From the NCBI GenBank assembly GCA_001596135.1, contig CP014773.1, positions 2,356,001-2,420,000 of the forward strand: 64,000 nucleotides of DNA, in the 5' to 3' direction. A program made the position numbers and the translations under genes. The DNA is from Mucilaginibacter sp. PAMC 26640 (GTDB lineage: Bacteria > Bacteroidota > Bacteroidia > Sphingobacteriales > Sphingobacteriaceae). The notes under the pieces are model-generated. The model was not told the origin of the DNA and made no database searches. It saw nothing but the letters and a program-made list of their open reading frames with translations. Shown here one piece after another: positions 32,630-41,326 of this stretch; within the stretch, counting starts at the first letter, position 1, and each line of letters opens with the position of its first letter.

Positions 32630-35017
32630 TTACTCTCCCCGTAAGCTATCTGCCGGGTTGATCAATGCCGCTTTTATCGATTGATAGCTGACTGTTAGGA
32701 AAGCGATCATTATGGAAAGAATGCCCGGTGCTAAAAACACCCACCACTGGATGGTTTGGCGATAAGCAAAGCCCTGCAGCCATTTTTGCATCACCAGCCA
32801 GGCAATGGGTGTTGCGATCATAATAGCGATGATGACCAGCCTTATGAAATCCATAGAAAGCATGTTAACTAATTGTGAAACGCCTGCACCAAGCACCTTG
32901 CGGATACTAATTTCCCGGCTACGCTGTTCTGCAGCATAGGCGGCCAGGCCAAATAAGCCCAGGCAGGCAATAACGATAGCCAGCGAGGTAAAAATGGTAA
33001 ATAGTTTACCCAGCCGTGTTTCGGTGCGGTATAAGGTATCAAATCGCTCATCCATAAACTCGTACCCAAATTGCTGATCGGGCGATACGCTGCGCCAGGT
33101 GGCTTTCACTTTATTCAACAGCGGGGGCAGGTTTTGGGTACTTACTTTTATACTTAGGCTGGCCATCCAGTCGCTGGCGGATATCAGCACCAACGGTGAA
33201 ATATTATCCCGGAGTGAATGGAAATTAAAATCTTTTACCACACCAATAATATGATATTGCCGGGCATTGGGGCCAGAACCGGTGGTGATGTTTTTGTTGA
33301 TAGGGCTGCCATCGTACCCCAAAATTCTGGCAGCTGTTTCGTTGATAATGGCGGCAGCAGAATCTGATAGGAATTGTTTGGAAAAATCACGGCCCTCCGA
33401 AAGTTTGATACCCATAGTGCTCAGGTATTCTTCATCTACGGGCCACAGATTGCTTAGGGTGCCCGGTTTGCCGGATTGTGATATAAACTGACTTGGCCAC
33501 TTATCACCCACAGGTAAGTGGCTGGTTAAGGTAGCGCTTGATACGCCCGGCAATTTTTTCACTTCGTTTTTAAACACATTTGGATCTGGTAGCGCGTGTG
33601 CGTTTTTAATAACCAATACCTGGTTGCGGTTAAAGCCAAGATCTTTATTTTGGATATAGGTAATCTGGTTGTAAATAACGATGGTGCTGGTGATCAGGAA
33701 TATCGATATAGCGAATTGTAAAACCACCAGTGAACTGCGTAATGCACCGCCCTTAAAGCCCGCGGTTAACCTGCCTTTTAAAACGTTGATAGGTTTAAAA
33801 GCCGACAAGAAAAACGCCGGGTAGGAGCCGGCCAGTAAACCAACCACCAGCACAACAACCATCAGGGCGGGTAGTATCAAGGCAGCCGCTTGCCCCGTAA
33901 CGGTTAGTTGTTTATCGGCCAGCTGATTAAACAGCGGCAGCAGGGCCCATACAATTAGTATAGCGATAACCCCGGCCGTGAAAGTAACCATGAGCGATTC
34001 GGCAAGGAACTGGGCAACCAGGTATGCGCGCGATGAGCCAAGTACTTTGCGTACGCCCACCTCGCGGGCGCGATTTGCCGAGCGCGCTGTAGACAAGTTC
34101 ATGAAATTGATGCAGGCCAGCAGCAGAATAAAAACGGCAATGGTTGCAAATATGTAAACGTATTGGAGGTTTCCGTTAATCCCCAGTTCGTTTACCCGGT
34201 TAGATTGCAGGTGAATCTCCTTTAACGGCGTAAGATTTAGCCGCAGGTAATTGCCGTTTGCTTCAAACTTATCGTAATCAAACGCGGGAGTATTGAGATT
34301 TTTTTTCATCAGCGCGCCAAATTTGCTTTCCAGGCTTTTTGGATCCGCATTGTTGGCCACTAAAATGTAGGTGCTGAAAGGGCTGATACCATTCCAGTTG
34401 TTATTTGGCGGGGCGTTTAACGGCATGATGATATCTGCCCTGAAATGAGATTGTGCAGGGATGTCTTTTATCACTCCGGTTATTTTATGATTTAAACTAT
34501 CCGTAATCATAAACATGCTTTGGCCCGCTACGTTGGTACGGTTAAAGTATTTTTTAGCGATAGATTCGCTTATTACCACTGCATGAGGATCTGTTAATGC
34601 CGTTTTTGGATCGCCATCAATCATCGGGAGCGTAAAAACGTCAAATATGCCCGGGTCGCTATATATAACGCTGGTTTCGCTAATGCTTTCTTCGCCTTTT
34701 TTAAAACGGATATTTAATGCCGGGGTGATGCGGGTTGTTTTCTCCACCACGGGGAAGTTCTCTTTTAAAGCAGCAGCTACCGGGTTGGCCGCTATAGCAA
34801 ACCGGGTAATGGTGCCTTTTATCTTAAGATCAGTATTTACCCTGTAAATTCTTGCATAGTTGGTGTTGTAGCGGTCATAGCTTAGTTCATCGGCTACATA
34901 AAATACAATCAGCAGGCAGGTAGCCAAACCCAGTGCAAGGCCAAGGATGTTGATCACCGTAAAGCCCTTGTTTTTTTGCAGACTGCGAAAAGCTGTTTTT
35001 ATTAGATTTTTAAACAT
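32630..35017 (-). CDS. ABC transporter permease, FtsX/MacB family
   Basis: This 795-residue protein has the MacB-like periplasmic core and two FtsX domains. It starts MFKNLIKTAFRSLQKNKGFTVINILGLALGLATCLLI (first membrane helix), has a helix group about 285-400 with the SARSANRAREVGVRKVLGSSR loop, a second periplasmic domain, and a C-terminal group with AEQRSREISIRKVLGAGVSQLV. These duplicated permeases are abundant in Bacteroidota and act in export or lipoprotein-related processes. No ATPase gene directly adjoins it. Its upstream spacer holds a 20-base perfect palindrome. Confidence 0.88.
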   Translation of the reverse strand: MFKNLIKTAFRSLQKNKGFTVINILGLALGLATCLLIVFYVADELSYDRYNTNYARIYRVNTDLKIKGTITRFAIAANPVAAALKENFPVVEKTTRITPALNIRFKKGEESISETSVIYSDPGIFDVFTLPMIDGDPKTALTDPHAVVISESIAKKYFNRTNVAGQSMFMITDSLNHKITGVIKDIPAQSHFRADIIMPLNAPPNNNWNGISPFSTYILVANNADPKSLESKFGALMKKNLNTPAFDYDKFEANGNYLRLNLTPLKEIHLQSNRVNELGINGNLQYVYIFATIAVFILLLACINFMNLSTARSANRAREVGVRKVLGSSRAYLVAQFLAESLMVTFTAGVIAILIVWALLPLFNQLADKQLTVTGQAAALILPALMVVVLVVGLLAGSYPAFFLSAFKPINVLKGRLTAGFKGGALRSSLVVLQFAISIFLITSTIVIYNQITYIQNKDLGFNRNQVLVIKNAHALPDPNVFKNEVKKLPGVSSATLTSHLPVGDKWPSQFISQSGKPGTLSNLWPVDEEYLSTMGIKLSEGRDFSKQFLSDSAAAIINETAARILGYDGSPINKNITTGSGPNARQYHIIGVVKDFNFHSLRDNISPLVLISASDWMASLSIKVSTQNLPPLLNKVKATWRSVSPDQQFGYEFMDERFDTLYRTETRLGKLFTIFTSLAIVIACLGLFGLAAYAAEQRSREISIRKVLGAGVSQLVNMLSMDFIRLVIIAIMIATPIAWLVMQKWLQGFAYRQTIQWWVFLAPGILSIMIAFLTVSYQSIKAALINPADSLRGE

Positions 35018-35056
35018 GGTATAGCATTTACTTAAGTTAGCAAGTAAAGTAAATGT

Positions 35057-35076
35057 ATAACTAAATGTTTAGTTAT
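35057..35076. promoter_or_regulatory. 20-base perfect palindrome upstream of the FtsX permease gene
   Basis: ATAACTAAA-TG-TTTAGTTAT is perfectly self-complementary and lies 40 bases before the permease start. A second inverted repeat CATTTACT/AGTAAATG overlaps 35027-35055. Together they look like operator sites rather than a terminator, since no GC stem is present. Confidence 0.5.
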
Positions 35077-35088
35077 AAAATAATATTA

Positions 35089-35472
35089 TTATTTTTTTTC
35101 CTGGATCAAATCCCAAAGGTTGCCATACAGATCTTCAAAAACTGCCACGGTACCATACGATTCTTCGGAAGGAGGACGGACAAATTTTACATCCTTAGCA
35201 CTTAGGCAATTGTATTCGCGCCAAAAGTCGCCGGTGTACAAAAAAAGGAACACCCTGCCTCCGGTTTGGTTACCTATTTGCTTTAACTGCTCTTCGCCAA
35301 CTGCTTTTGCAAGTAATAAGCGAAAGCCGGAGCCCTGGGGTGCTACCACAACCCAGCGCTTAGTATTGGATAGAGCGGTATCTTCTATTAATTCAAAGCC
35401 TAGTTTTTGGGTGTAAAATGCTATAGCTTCATCGTAATCCCTAACCAGTAAACTTACCTGTCCGATTCGCAT
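35089..35472 (-). CDS. VOC-family protein (glyoxalase/bleomycin-resistance fold)
   Basis: This 127-residue single-domain protein has the two beta-alpha-beta-beta-beta modules: MRIGQVSLLVRDYDEAIAFYTQKLGFELIED and VKFVRPPSEESYGTVAVFEDLYGNLWDLIQ. Members bind metal with His and Glu; the N-terminal position is Q5 and the C-terminal one is near D121, so metal chemistry is uncertain. It is encoded 28 bases after the gene upstream. The substrate is unknown. Confidence 0.82.
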   Translation of the reverse strand: MRIGQVSLLVRDYDEAIAFYTQKLGFELIEDTALSNTKRWVVVAPQGSGFRLLLAKAVGEEQLKQIGNQTGGRVFLFLYTGDFWREYNCLSAKDVKFVRPPSEESYGTVAVFEDLYGNLWDLIQEKK

Positions 35473-35500
35473 TTTCGTGGATTAATTTAGTTAGGAAATC

Positions 35501-36238
35501 CTATTTACGGATCGCCTTTAAAGACTTCCCAGAAAGGATAACTGCAGCGCTATCGGTAATATTTAAATTTACTTTATCGGCGTAACCGTGTCCAATATCC
35601 AATATAGTATAATCTTTCAAATTGGCGGCAACATAGCCAAAACGCATCGTTTTTGATCCTTTCAATTCAGGAGCCATCTCGAAGGTCACCTGGCTTGAAT
35701 CTGCCTGGACTACCTTAAGCGTATCAAAACTGTGATTATAGCTCTCTACTTCCAGCCTCGATCTGCCTTTTAAAATGATGCTCAGGTTGGGTTGTTTAAA
35801 ACGCTGCAACTCAAAGTTGGTATCTTTGGCATCAATCGATAGTAGTTGCGGTGCAAACAAGCGTACCAGCACCCTATTCTGCATCCAGTTTTTTTCACCG
35901 GGATTTTGATATTTGTTCGGGAAGATCAGGTGCAGGGTGTCATTTTTAACAAAGGCTTTAAAGGTTATATCCTTTTTGTATTCCCGCCAATAGTTAAGCA
36001 CCCTTACAGAGGCATTTTTATTTTGCTCAAACACAATTTGGGTAATGTTACCGCCATCCAGCTGCAGGTGTTTAAAAGGTTGTGTATTTACCTTATTGTA
36101 ATTCCAATACAGATCGCTTTTATCTACGTTATCGTAAACATTTTTAAATACAAGGTTAGATGCAAAAACGCCCAAAACCATTAATACAAATACGCTGGTT
36201 AGTATAATGGTGCTTAATTTTGCTGCTTTAGTCTTCAT
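35501..36238 (-). CDS. Membrane-anchored protein of unknown function
   Basis: These 245 residues start with one transmembrane helix (about 9-31, STIILTSVFVLMVLGVFASNLVF). An extracytoplasmic beta-rich domain follows (FKHLQLDGGNITQIVFEQNKNASVRVLNYWREYKKD...LSIDAKDTNFELQRFKQPNLSIILKGRSRLEVESYNHSFDTLKVVQADSSQVTFEM), resembling the auto-adhesin beta-helix repeats of DUF2807-type proteins. Its start overlaps the end of the GntR gene by 11 bases, so it belongs to that operon. The function is not known. Confidence 0.68.
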   Translation of the reverse strand: MKTKAAKLSTIILTSVFVLMVLGVFASNLVFKNVYDNVDKSDLYWNYNKVNTQPFKHLQLDGGNITQIVFEQNKNASVRVLNYWREYKKDITFKAFVKNDTLHLIFPNKYQNPGEKNWMQNRVLVRLFAPQLLSIDAKDTNFELQRFKQPNLSIILKGRSRLEVESYNHSFDTLKVVQADSSQVTFEMAPELKGSKTMRFGYVAANLKDYTILDIGHGYADKVNLNITDSAAVILSGKSLKAIRK

Positions 36239-36617
36239 GCTTTTTCTCTTTAAAATTCTGATCGATAAATTTTTCGTACCTCATCTCAATTTCTTCCATC
36301 GGGATATCAAGCAGGTACATGCTTCGTAAAAACACAGGGAGTTCGTTTTCCAAAAATTGTTCTTTCCTAACGTTGATCACTTTTTTCATGGCTCCATCTT
36401 CCACAAAATAGCCTACGCCACGCTTATTGGTTATAATCTCCCGTTGTTGCAGAAAATCGTAGGCGCGCTGCACCGTGTTGGGGTTTACTTCCATCATAAC
36501 GGCCAATTCACGGATGCTGATGATCTTAGTACCCAGTTTCCACTGTTTAAGCAAGATCTGCTCGCAAACGTATTCGGCTATTTGCAGGTATATTGCCTGT
36601 TTCTCTCTAAACTCCAT
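36228..36617 (-). CDS. GntR-family regulator, YtrA subfamily
   Basis: This 129-residue protein has the winged helix of GntR regulators: YLQIAEYVCEQILLKQWKLGTKIISIRELAVMMEVNPNTVQRAYDFLQQREIITNKRGVGYFV (about 10-72), followed by a short helical dimerisation tail without an effector domain, which defines the YtrA type. Such regulators repress a linked ABC transporter operon. Here the ATPase and permease genes are directly upstream, and the operon start carries AGTGTA-N12-TACACT, the YtrA operator form. Confidence 0.9.
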   Translation of the reverse strand: MEFREKQAIYLQIAEYVCEQILLKQWKLGTKIISIRELAVMMEVNPNTVQRAYDFLQQREIITNKRGVGYFVEDGAMKKVINVRKEQFLENELPVFLRSMYLLDIPMEEIEMRYEKFIDQNFKEKKHED

Positions 36618-36618
36618 T

Positions 36619-37413
36619 TTAAATTTCTTTCTCTCTTAGCCTTATATAAGCCGTTAACCATAGTATGACCGGCAAAATGTATTGAAAAAATGCATTGGGC
36701 ACTGCTACTACTCCCTCGGGCAATTCTACATTGCCAACCTCAGACCCCATGTTTATTAAAACTGTATAATAAGGAAAAGCTATATCTATTTTACCTAGTA
36801 GCATGGTGGCCACTGCTAAATTTAAAAAGTAAATAAAGCCCATAATAGCACAGGTTACCAGGGCCACTTTTACTAATGCAACTTTATTGAAGTACAACTG
36901 CCCCACCAGCATGATGCCGGTAAAGTTAAGAAACAGGGTGGTGGACTGCCTTACGATGTTCCCTTCGAACGGAAAGATATACACGGCATTATACATATTT
37001 TTGTATAGCGGGCTATTGCGGTCTAGTCCGTTATGATAGGCGGTTACAAAGCAATAATCGATTAGCCGGTAAAAACCGAAAAATATAAGGCAAAAGAAAA
37101 CGCCCGTTAAGAGTACGCCGCAAAGCCATTTTTCTAATGCGGAAGCTGGCAGGGTTAAATACGCCGACCCACCGGCATTGGTGTTAAAGTAGCTAAACAC
37201 CATGGAGGATAAAAACACGCCGCCCCCTATAAAACCCCAGACAAATGACATGGTTTGTGCACCAACCCAACCCCCAATGTATACCAAAATGGAGTAGGAG
37301 ATAAGGGTAAAGCAAAGTACAAAGGCCATAAGGCCAAGGATTTGCATTGCCCGTTCTAATACCGATTTTTTGAGCAGCAGCCCAAAACGGGTAAGATTGA
37401 AAGTATCATTCAT
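36619..37413 (-). CDS. ABC transporter membrane subunit
   Basis: This 264-residue protein has about six hydrophobic segments (for example LMAFVLCFTLISYSILVYIGGWVG, WLCGVLLTGVFFCLIFFGFY, AVATMLLGKI, FFQYILPVILWLTAYIRL). It has no sequence motif I recognise. It is encoded 12 bases after the ATPase gene and 1 base before the GntR gene, as in ytr-type operons, so it is the likely membrane partner. ATG 37413 was chosen over a TTG two codons upstream. Confidence 0.75.
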   Translation of the reverse strand: MNDTFNLTRFGLLLKKSVLERAMQILGLMAFVLCFTLISYSILVYIGGWVGAQTMSFVWGFIGGGVFLSSMVFSYFNTNAGGSAYLTLPASALEKWLCGVLLTGVFFCLIFFGFYRLIDYCFVTAYHNGLDRNSPLYKNMYNAVYIFPFEGNIVRQSTTLFLNFTGIMLVGQLYFNKVALVKVALVTCAIMGFIYFLNLAVATMLLGKIDIAFPYYTVLINMGSEVGNVELPEGVVAVPNAFFQYILPVILWLTAYIRLREKEI

Positions 37414-37425
37414 GATCAAAAGATT

Positions 37426-38265
37426 TTAATTGATTGCAAATAGTTGTTTGGCCATAGCCGGATTTTCTGTCACGCCATTAAAAAGATGCTCCAGGTTAAT
37501 TGCCGAATCTTCTCCCGTGGTGTTTTCTAAGATCACCGCCGTGCCCCGCAGCATTTTTTCCGCATATAATACTTGAGCACCCGGGGGTATTTCTGATACG
37601 GTTTTAAAGCAAAGTTTATCGGCAATATCTGCAATAGAAGAATGCAGCAGCAGGTTGCCGTTATCCACAATTATTACCTTATCTATCATGGTCTCCAGAT
37701 CGCGGATCTGGTGGGTTGATATGAAGATAATGCGGTCTTCAGTCATTACCGAAGCAATCAATTTTCTGAATTGAACTTTGGATGGAATATCCAATCCGTT
37801 TGTAGGCTCATCCATCAGCAGCAATTTGGTATTGCAGGCCAGCGCAAATGCGATAACAAACTTTTTTTGCTGCCCGAATGATAGCTTGTTCAGCTTGCCA
37901 TCAACCGCTACATCAAGCTCCTGCAGATAATTGTAAAAATCATCCTTGTTAAACAAAGGATAAAAAGGTGCAAATAGATTATGGTATTGTTTAATGGTGA
38001 GGGCCGGTACATAAACATCTTCGGGCAGGTAGTAAATAGTTTGCAGGAACGATGGTTTGCGGCTTCCGGGGGTCATACCATCGATAGTTATACCACCACT
38101 TACCGGGAATAAAGTGCCTGCCATATTTTTAAGCAGCGTTGATTTCCCGGCGCCATTTTTGCCCAGTAAACCGTAGATACTTCCGCTTGCTATTGAGAGT
38201 GTAAGGTTTTTGTACAGCAGCTTTTTGCTTGAATAACCAAAAGACAAATTATTAAATTCAATCAT
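37426..38265 (-). CDS. ABC transporter ATP-binding protein
   Basis: This 279-residue ATPase has Walker A GLLGKNGAGKSTLL (about 34-47), the signature LSFGQQKKFVIAFAL, Walker B KLLLMDEPTNGLD and the switch His in FISTHQIRDLE. The extra C-terminal 70 residues are usual for YtrB-like subunits. The ATG at 38265 gives MIEFNNLSFGYSSKK; a longer reading would start upstream of the promoter and operator. It is the first gene of the operon ATPase-permease-GntR-membrane protein. Substrate unknown; related systems answer cell-envelope stress. Confidence 0.92.
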   Translation of the reverse strand: MIEFNNLSFGYSSKKLLYKNLTLSIASGSIYGLLGKNGAGKSTLLKNMAGTLFPVSGGITIDGMTPGSRKPSFLQTIYYLPEDVYVPALTIKQYHNLFAPFYPLFNKDDFYNYLQELDVAVDGKLNKLSFGQQKKFVIAFALACNTKLLLMDEPTNGLDIPSKVQFRKLIASVMTEDRIIFISTHQIRDLETMIDKVIIVDNGNLLLHSSIADIADKLCFKTVSEIPPGAQVLYAEKMLRGTAVILENTTGEDSAINLEHLFNGVTENPAMAKQLFAIN

Positions 38266-38266
38266 T

Positions 38267-38290
38267 AGTGTATTAGTTAGGTAGTACACT
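38267..38290. promoter_or_regulatory. YtrA-type operator of the ABC transporter operon
   Basis: AGTGTA (38267-38272) and TACACT (38285-38290) form a perfect inverted repeat with 12 bases between, right at the expected transcription start and just before the ATPase ATG. The half-sites equal those known for YtrA-subfamily GntR regulators. Confidence 0.7.
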
Positions 38291-38291
38291 T

Positions 38292-38299
38292 CAAATTTA
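38292..38299 (-). promoter_or_regulatory. -7 box of the ABC transporter operon
   Basis: CAAATTTA on the plus strand is TAAATTTG on the minus strand, a full TAnnTTTG match directly beside the operator, so a bound regulator would block initiation. Confidence 0.55.
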
Positions 38300-38417
38300 G
38301 GTGATAATTTAACAATTCCAAATATTTTGCAGGGATTTTGTAAAAAAAACACAGTTTACGCAGGTAGGTATTGTAAGGTGGTGTTAATACCCTTTATTTG
38401 CATAAAATTTAAACACC

Positions 38418-38879
38418 ATGCCATTACAATCAGGTAACCCCGCCCCGCAGTTTACATTAACCTCATCAGATCTTAAAGAAGTTTCCCTGGCCGATTTTAA
38501 AGGAAAAAAGGTAGTAATTCACTTTTTCCCTTTAGCGTTTACCGGTGTCTGCACCACCCAGCTATGCACCATGCGCGATAGTTTTGGTTACTATGATGGC
38601 CTTAACGCGCAGATCCTGGGCATATCGGTAGATTCACCATTTACTTTAGCAAAATTTAAAGAAGAGAACGCTTACCAGTTTCCGCTGCTGTCTGATTTCA
38701 ATAAAGAGGTATCTGACGCTTACGGTGCCTTATATGCCGAATTTGCCTTCGGGATGAAAGGTGTATCCAAACGCGCTGCTTTTGTTATCGACGAACAGCA
38801 AAATATCATTTACGCGGAAGTATTGGAAAACGCAGGCGATTTGCCAAACTTTGATGCCATAGCCGAAGTGGTAAAGTAA
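38418..38879 (+). CDS. Peroxiredoxin (AhpC/TSA superfamily, AhpE-like)
   Basis: This 153-residue thioredoxin-fold peroxidase has the active-site motif PLAFTGVCTTQLC with peroxidatic C45 and a nearby C50, and an Arg in the FGMKGVSKRAAFVIDE region. It reduces hydrogen peroxide and organic peroxides. The resolving cysteine may be C50 or absent (1-Cys type). It is a single gene, divergent from the ABC operon. Confidence 0.9.
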   Translation: MPLQSGNPAPQFTLTSSDLKEVSLADFKGKKVVIHFFPLAFTGVCTTQLCTMRDSFGYYDGLNAQILGISVDSPFTLAKFKEENAYQFPLLSDFNKEVSDAYGALYAEFAFGMKGVSKRAAFVIDEQQNIIYAEVLENAGDLPNFDAIAEVVK

Positions 38880-38962
38880 GCTGCGGCTTTGCTTTATAGT
38901 GCTGTAAAACAAGGCTCTCTATATTTTTTTCAAAAAAAGTAGTAAGATTAAAAAGAAAGTTC

Positions 38963-38970
38963 TATTTTTG
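38963..38970 (+). promoter_or_regulatory. -7 box of the tRNA gene
   Basis: TATTTTTG matches TAnnTTTG, about 60 bases before the tRNA. Confidence 0.45.
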
Positions 38971-39030
38971 CAGTCCGTTAAAAAAGGGTCATATATCGGT
39001 TTACGATTTAAGATACCATTAACCGGAAAG

Positions 39031-39104
39031 GCACTTGTAGCTCAATTGGATAGAGCATCTCACTACGGATGAGAAGGTTTGGGGTTCGAATCCCTACAAG
39101 TGCA
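39031..39104 (+). tRNA. tRNA-Arg (anticodon ACG)
   Basis: A full cloverleaf can be folded: acceptor GCACTTG/CAAGTGC, D stem GCTC/GAGC with loop AATTGGATA, anticodon stem TCTCA/TGAGA with loop CTACGGA (anticodon ACG at 39065-39067), variable AGGTT, T stem TGGGG/CCCTA with loop TTCGAAT, discriminator A. The ACG anticodon, with A34 modified to inosine, reads CGU, CGC and CGA. CCA is not encoded. Confidence 0.96.
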
Positions 39105-39157
39105 CATATTACAACCACTTATCAGAGATTCTGTCTCAATCGAAGTGAAAAAAAATT

Positions 39158-39190
39158 AAGCCTCTGCGGATTGTTCACAAAGGCTTTTTT
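39158..39190 (+). terminator. Terminator between tRNA-Arg and adk
   Basis: AAGCCT (39158-39163) pairs with AGGCTT (39181-39186) and is followed by T to 39190. The loop is 17 bases, so the hairpin is moderate. Confidence 0.6.
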
Positions 39191-39208
39191 AATTTTTAAA
39201 CAAAAGGG

Positions 39209-39781
39209 ATGCTTAACTTAGTACTGTTTGGTCCCCCCGGAGCAGGGAAGGGTACTCAATCACAAGATCTTATTGAAAAGTTCGGGTTAATTCATCTTTC
39301 AACAGGTGACTTATTGCGTGGCGAAATTGCACAAGGCACAGAACTGGGCCTGGAGGCAAAAAAACTGATGAATGAGGGCAAGTTAGTTCCCGATGCTGTT
39401 GTGATTGGCATGATCAGTAATAAGCTGGATTCGAATAAGGATGCCAAAGGATTTATTTTCGATGGCTTTCCGCGCACCGTTGCACAAGCTGAAGCATTGG
39501 ATAATTTGCTTGCATCAAAGGATGCAGCGATATCCGGTATGATTGCCCTGGAAGTGAACGACGATGAATTAGAGCACCGTTTATTATTGCGGGGAAAAAG
39601 CTCGGGCCGGCCGGATGATGCCAACCCGGAGGTGATTCGCAAACGAATTAAAGTATACAATGATGAAACTGCACCTGTTGCAGGGTTTTATCAAAACCAA
39701 AATAAGTTTACAAGTATAAACGGCATTGGATCGGTAGAAGATATTTTTGCTGCTATCCTCACAGTTGTAGATACTTATTAA
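39209..39781 (+). CDS. adk: Adenylate kinase
   Basis: It interconverts ATP + AMP with 2 ADP. The 190-residue short-form enzyme has the P-loop LFGPPGAGKGTQ (about 5-16), the AMP site STGDLLRGEI, and FDGFPRTVAQAEALD. The LID is short (LLRGKSSGRPDDANPEVIRKRI) with no zinc cysteines. Length is normal for Bacteroidota. It is followed by obgE after a palindromic spacer. Confidence 0.96.
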   Translation: MLNLVLFGPPGAGKGTQSQDLIEKFGLIHLSTGDLLRGEIAQGTELGLEAKKLMNEGKLVPDAVVIGMISNKLDSNKDAKGFIFDGFPRTVAQAEALDNLLASKDAAISGMIALEVNDDELEHRLLLRGKSSGRPDDANPEVIRKRIKVYNDETAPVAGFYQNQNKFTSINGIGSVEDIFAAILTVVDTY

Positions 39782-39785
39782 GAAA

Positions 39786-39880
39786 TAGTCCGTAAGTCGG
39801 ATGAGTCGGTAAAGTCCGAAAGAAGGAAGTTAAATTTCTATCTTTCGGACTTTACTGACTTTCGGACTTTCCGTCTTTAA
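39786..39880. repeat. Palindromic spacer element, AGTCCG family, between adk and obgE
   Basis: The left arm GTCCGTAAGTCGG, GAGTCGGTAAAGTCCGAAAG and the right arm CTTTCGGACTTTACTGACTT plus TCGGACTTTCCGTC are near-perfect reverse complements around a 20-base middle. The sequence differs from the other spacer elements but the layout is the same. Confidence 0.8.
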
Positions 39881-39890
39881 AAAAAGAGTT

Positions 39891-40889
39891 ATGTCGCAGG
39901 GTTCAAATTTTGTTGATTATGTAAAGATCTGCTGCCGTTCCGGCCACGGAGGTGCAGGTTCTTCGCATTTACACAGGGATATTTTAACCTCGATGGGTGG
40001 ACCAGACGGTGGCGATGGCGGCCGGGGAGGCCATGTTATTGTAAAAGGTAACGCCCAGTTATGGACATTGCTGCACCTTAAATTCCGTAAGCATGTTATT
40101 GCAGGCGACGGGGATGCCGGTGGCAGCTCGCAAAGAAGCGGTAAAACAGGCCGCGATGAGATCCTTGAAGTACCATTGGGAACAATCTGCAAAAATGCAG
40201 AAACCGGCGAGATCATTTTTGAAATTAACCACGACGGCGAAACAAAGATCCTGACCAGCGGTGGCAGGGGAGGGCTGGGTAACTGGCATTTTAAAACCGC
40301 CACCCGCCAAACACCGCGTTTTGCGCAACCGGGCGAAGACGGACAGGAGGACTGGAATATACTGGAGCTTAAGATCCTGGCTGATGTAGGTTTGGTTGGT
40401 TTCCCTAATGCGGGTAAATCCACCCTTCTTTCGGTCGTATCTGCCGCCAAGCCGGAGATTGCAGATTATGCCTTTACAACGCTTGTTCCTAACTTGGGTA
40501 TCGTAGCATACCGTAACAACAAATCGTTTGTTATGGCCGATATTCCGGGTATTATAGAGGGAGCGTCACAGGGTAAGGGTCTGGGGATCCGTTTCCTGCG
40601 CCATATCGAGCGTAACTCGGTGCTGTTGTTTATGGTACCTGCAGATACTTCGCGCAGCATTAAAGAAGAATATGATATTCTACTACGGGAATTGAGCGAA
40701 TACAATGAAGAATTGATGCACAAACCCCGCGTGCTGGCCATTACGAAAAGTGATATGCTGGATGCCGAATTACAGGCAGAGATGGAGAAGGAAGTGCCGG
40801 AGGGGATTCCTTATGTATTTATCTCGTCGGTGGCGCAGAAGAATATCACCGAGCTGAAGGATTTGCTTTGGAAAGAGATCAACCGGTAG
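39891..40889 (+). CDS. obgE: GTPase Obg (CgtA)
   Basis: This essential GTPase acts in 50S ribosome assembly and stress signalling. The 332 residues contain the Gly-rich Obg fold ([24 protein letters not shown]...[14 protein letters not shown]), then the G domain with G1 [11 protein letters not shown] (about 166-176), G3 DIPGIIEG and G4 TKSD. It ends soon after the G domain, without the OCT domain of some Gram-positive forms. Its stop is one base from the stop of the convergent lipoprotein gene. Confidence 0.96.
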   Translation: MSQGSNFVDYVKICCRSGHGGAGSSHLHRDILTSMGGPDGGDGGRGGHVIVKGNAQLWTLLHLKFRKHVIAGDGDAGGSSQRSGKTGRDEILEVPLGTICKNAETGEIIFEINHDGETKILTSGGRGGLGNWHFKTATRQTPRFAQPGEDGQEDWNILELKILADVGLVGFPNAGKSTLLSVVSAAKPEIADYAFTTLVPNLGIVAYRNNKSFVMADIPGIIEGASQGKGLGIRFLRHIERNSVLLFMVPADTSRSIKEEYDILLRELSEYNEELMHKPRVLAITKSDMLDAELQAEMEKEVPEGIPYVFISSVAQKNITELKDLLWKEINR

Positions 40890-40890
40890 T

Positions 40891-41325
40891 TTACCGTTGC
40901 TGATCTGAATAATACACCACGTAATTTTCGCTGAGATCTTTGAGCGTAAACCCTTTATATGCCGGGAAGCATTTAAGAATCACTGATGCCCTGATGCCCG
41001 TGTAATAAGCCGGCAGCAGGATGTACAAGGGGCCCATATATTCCTTCCGCACATATGCGTCATAATTGATGCGGAGATCCTGATTAAGCGGTTTAATGAT
41101 GATCTTGCTGTTTTTTAAACGCTTCGTTTCGGGAAAATCCTTGGTAAACACAAAAACCGCCGTAGTATCGTTTTTGCTGACCGATTCTAGGTAGGCTAAC
41201 GCGGTGCTATCGATCACCCTGTTTTTCTCGCGCGGGTCTTCCGTTGATTGGGACTTGCTTTTGCAGCCTGCTCCGGAAATGATGATCACCAGTATCAAAC
41301 AGAAAGCTATTCTTTTCACTATCAT
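40891..41325 (-). CDS. Small lipoprotein of unknown function
   Basis: These 144 residues start MIVKRIAFCLILVIIISGAGCKSKSQS, a lipoprotein signal with lipobox SGAGC. The mature part has no motif I know. It is the last gene of the long minus-strand polysaccharide transcript and lies one base after the stop of the acetyltransferase gene. The ATG at 41325 was preferred to a TTG at 41334. Confidence 0.7.
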   Translation of the reverse strand: MIVKRIAFCLILVIIISGAGCKSKSQSTEDPREKNRVIDSTALAYLESVSKNDTTAVFVFTKDFPETKRLKNSKIIIKPLNQDLRINYDAYVRKEYMGPLYILLPAYYTGIRASVILKCFPAYKGFTLKDLSENYVVYYSDQQR

Positions 41326-41326
41326 A

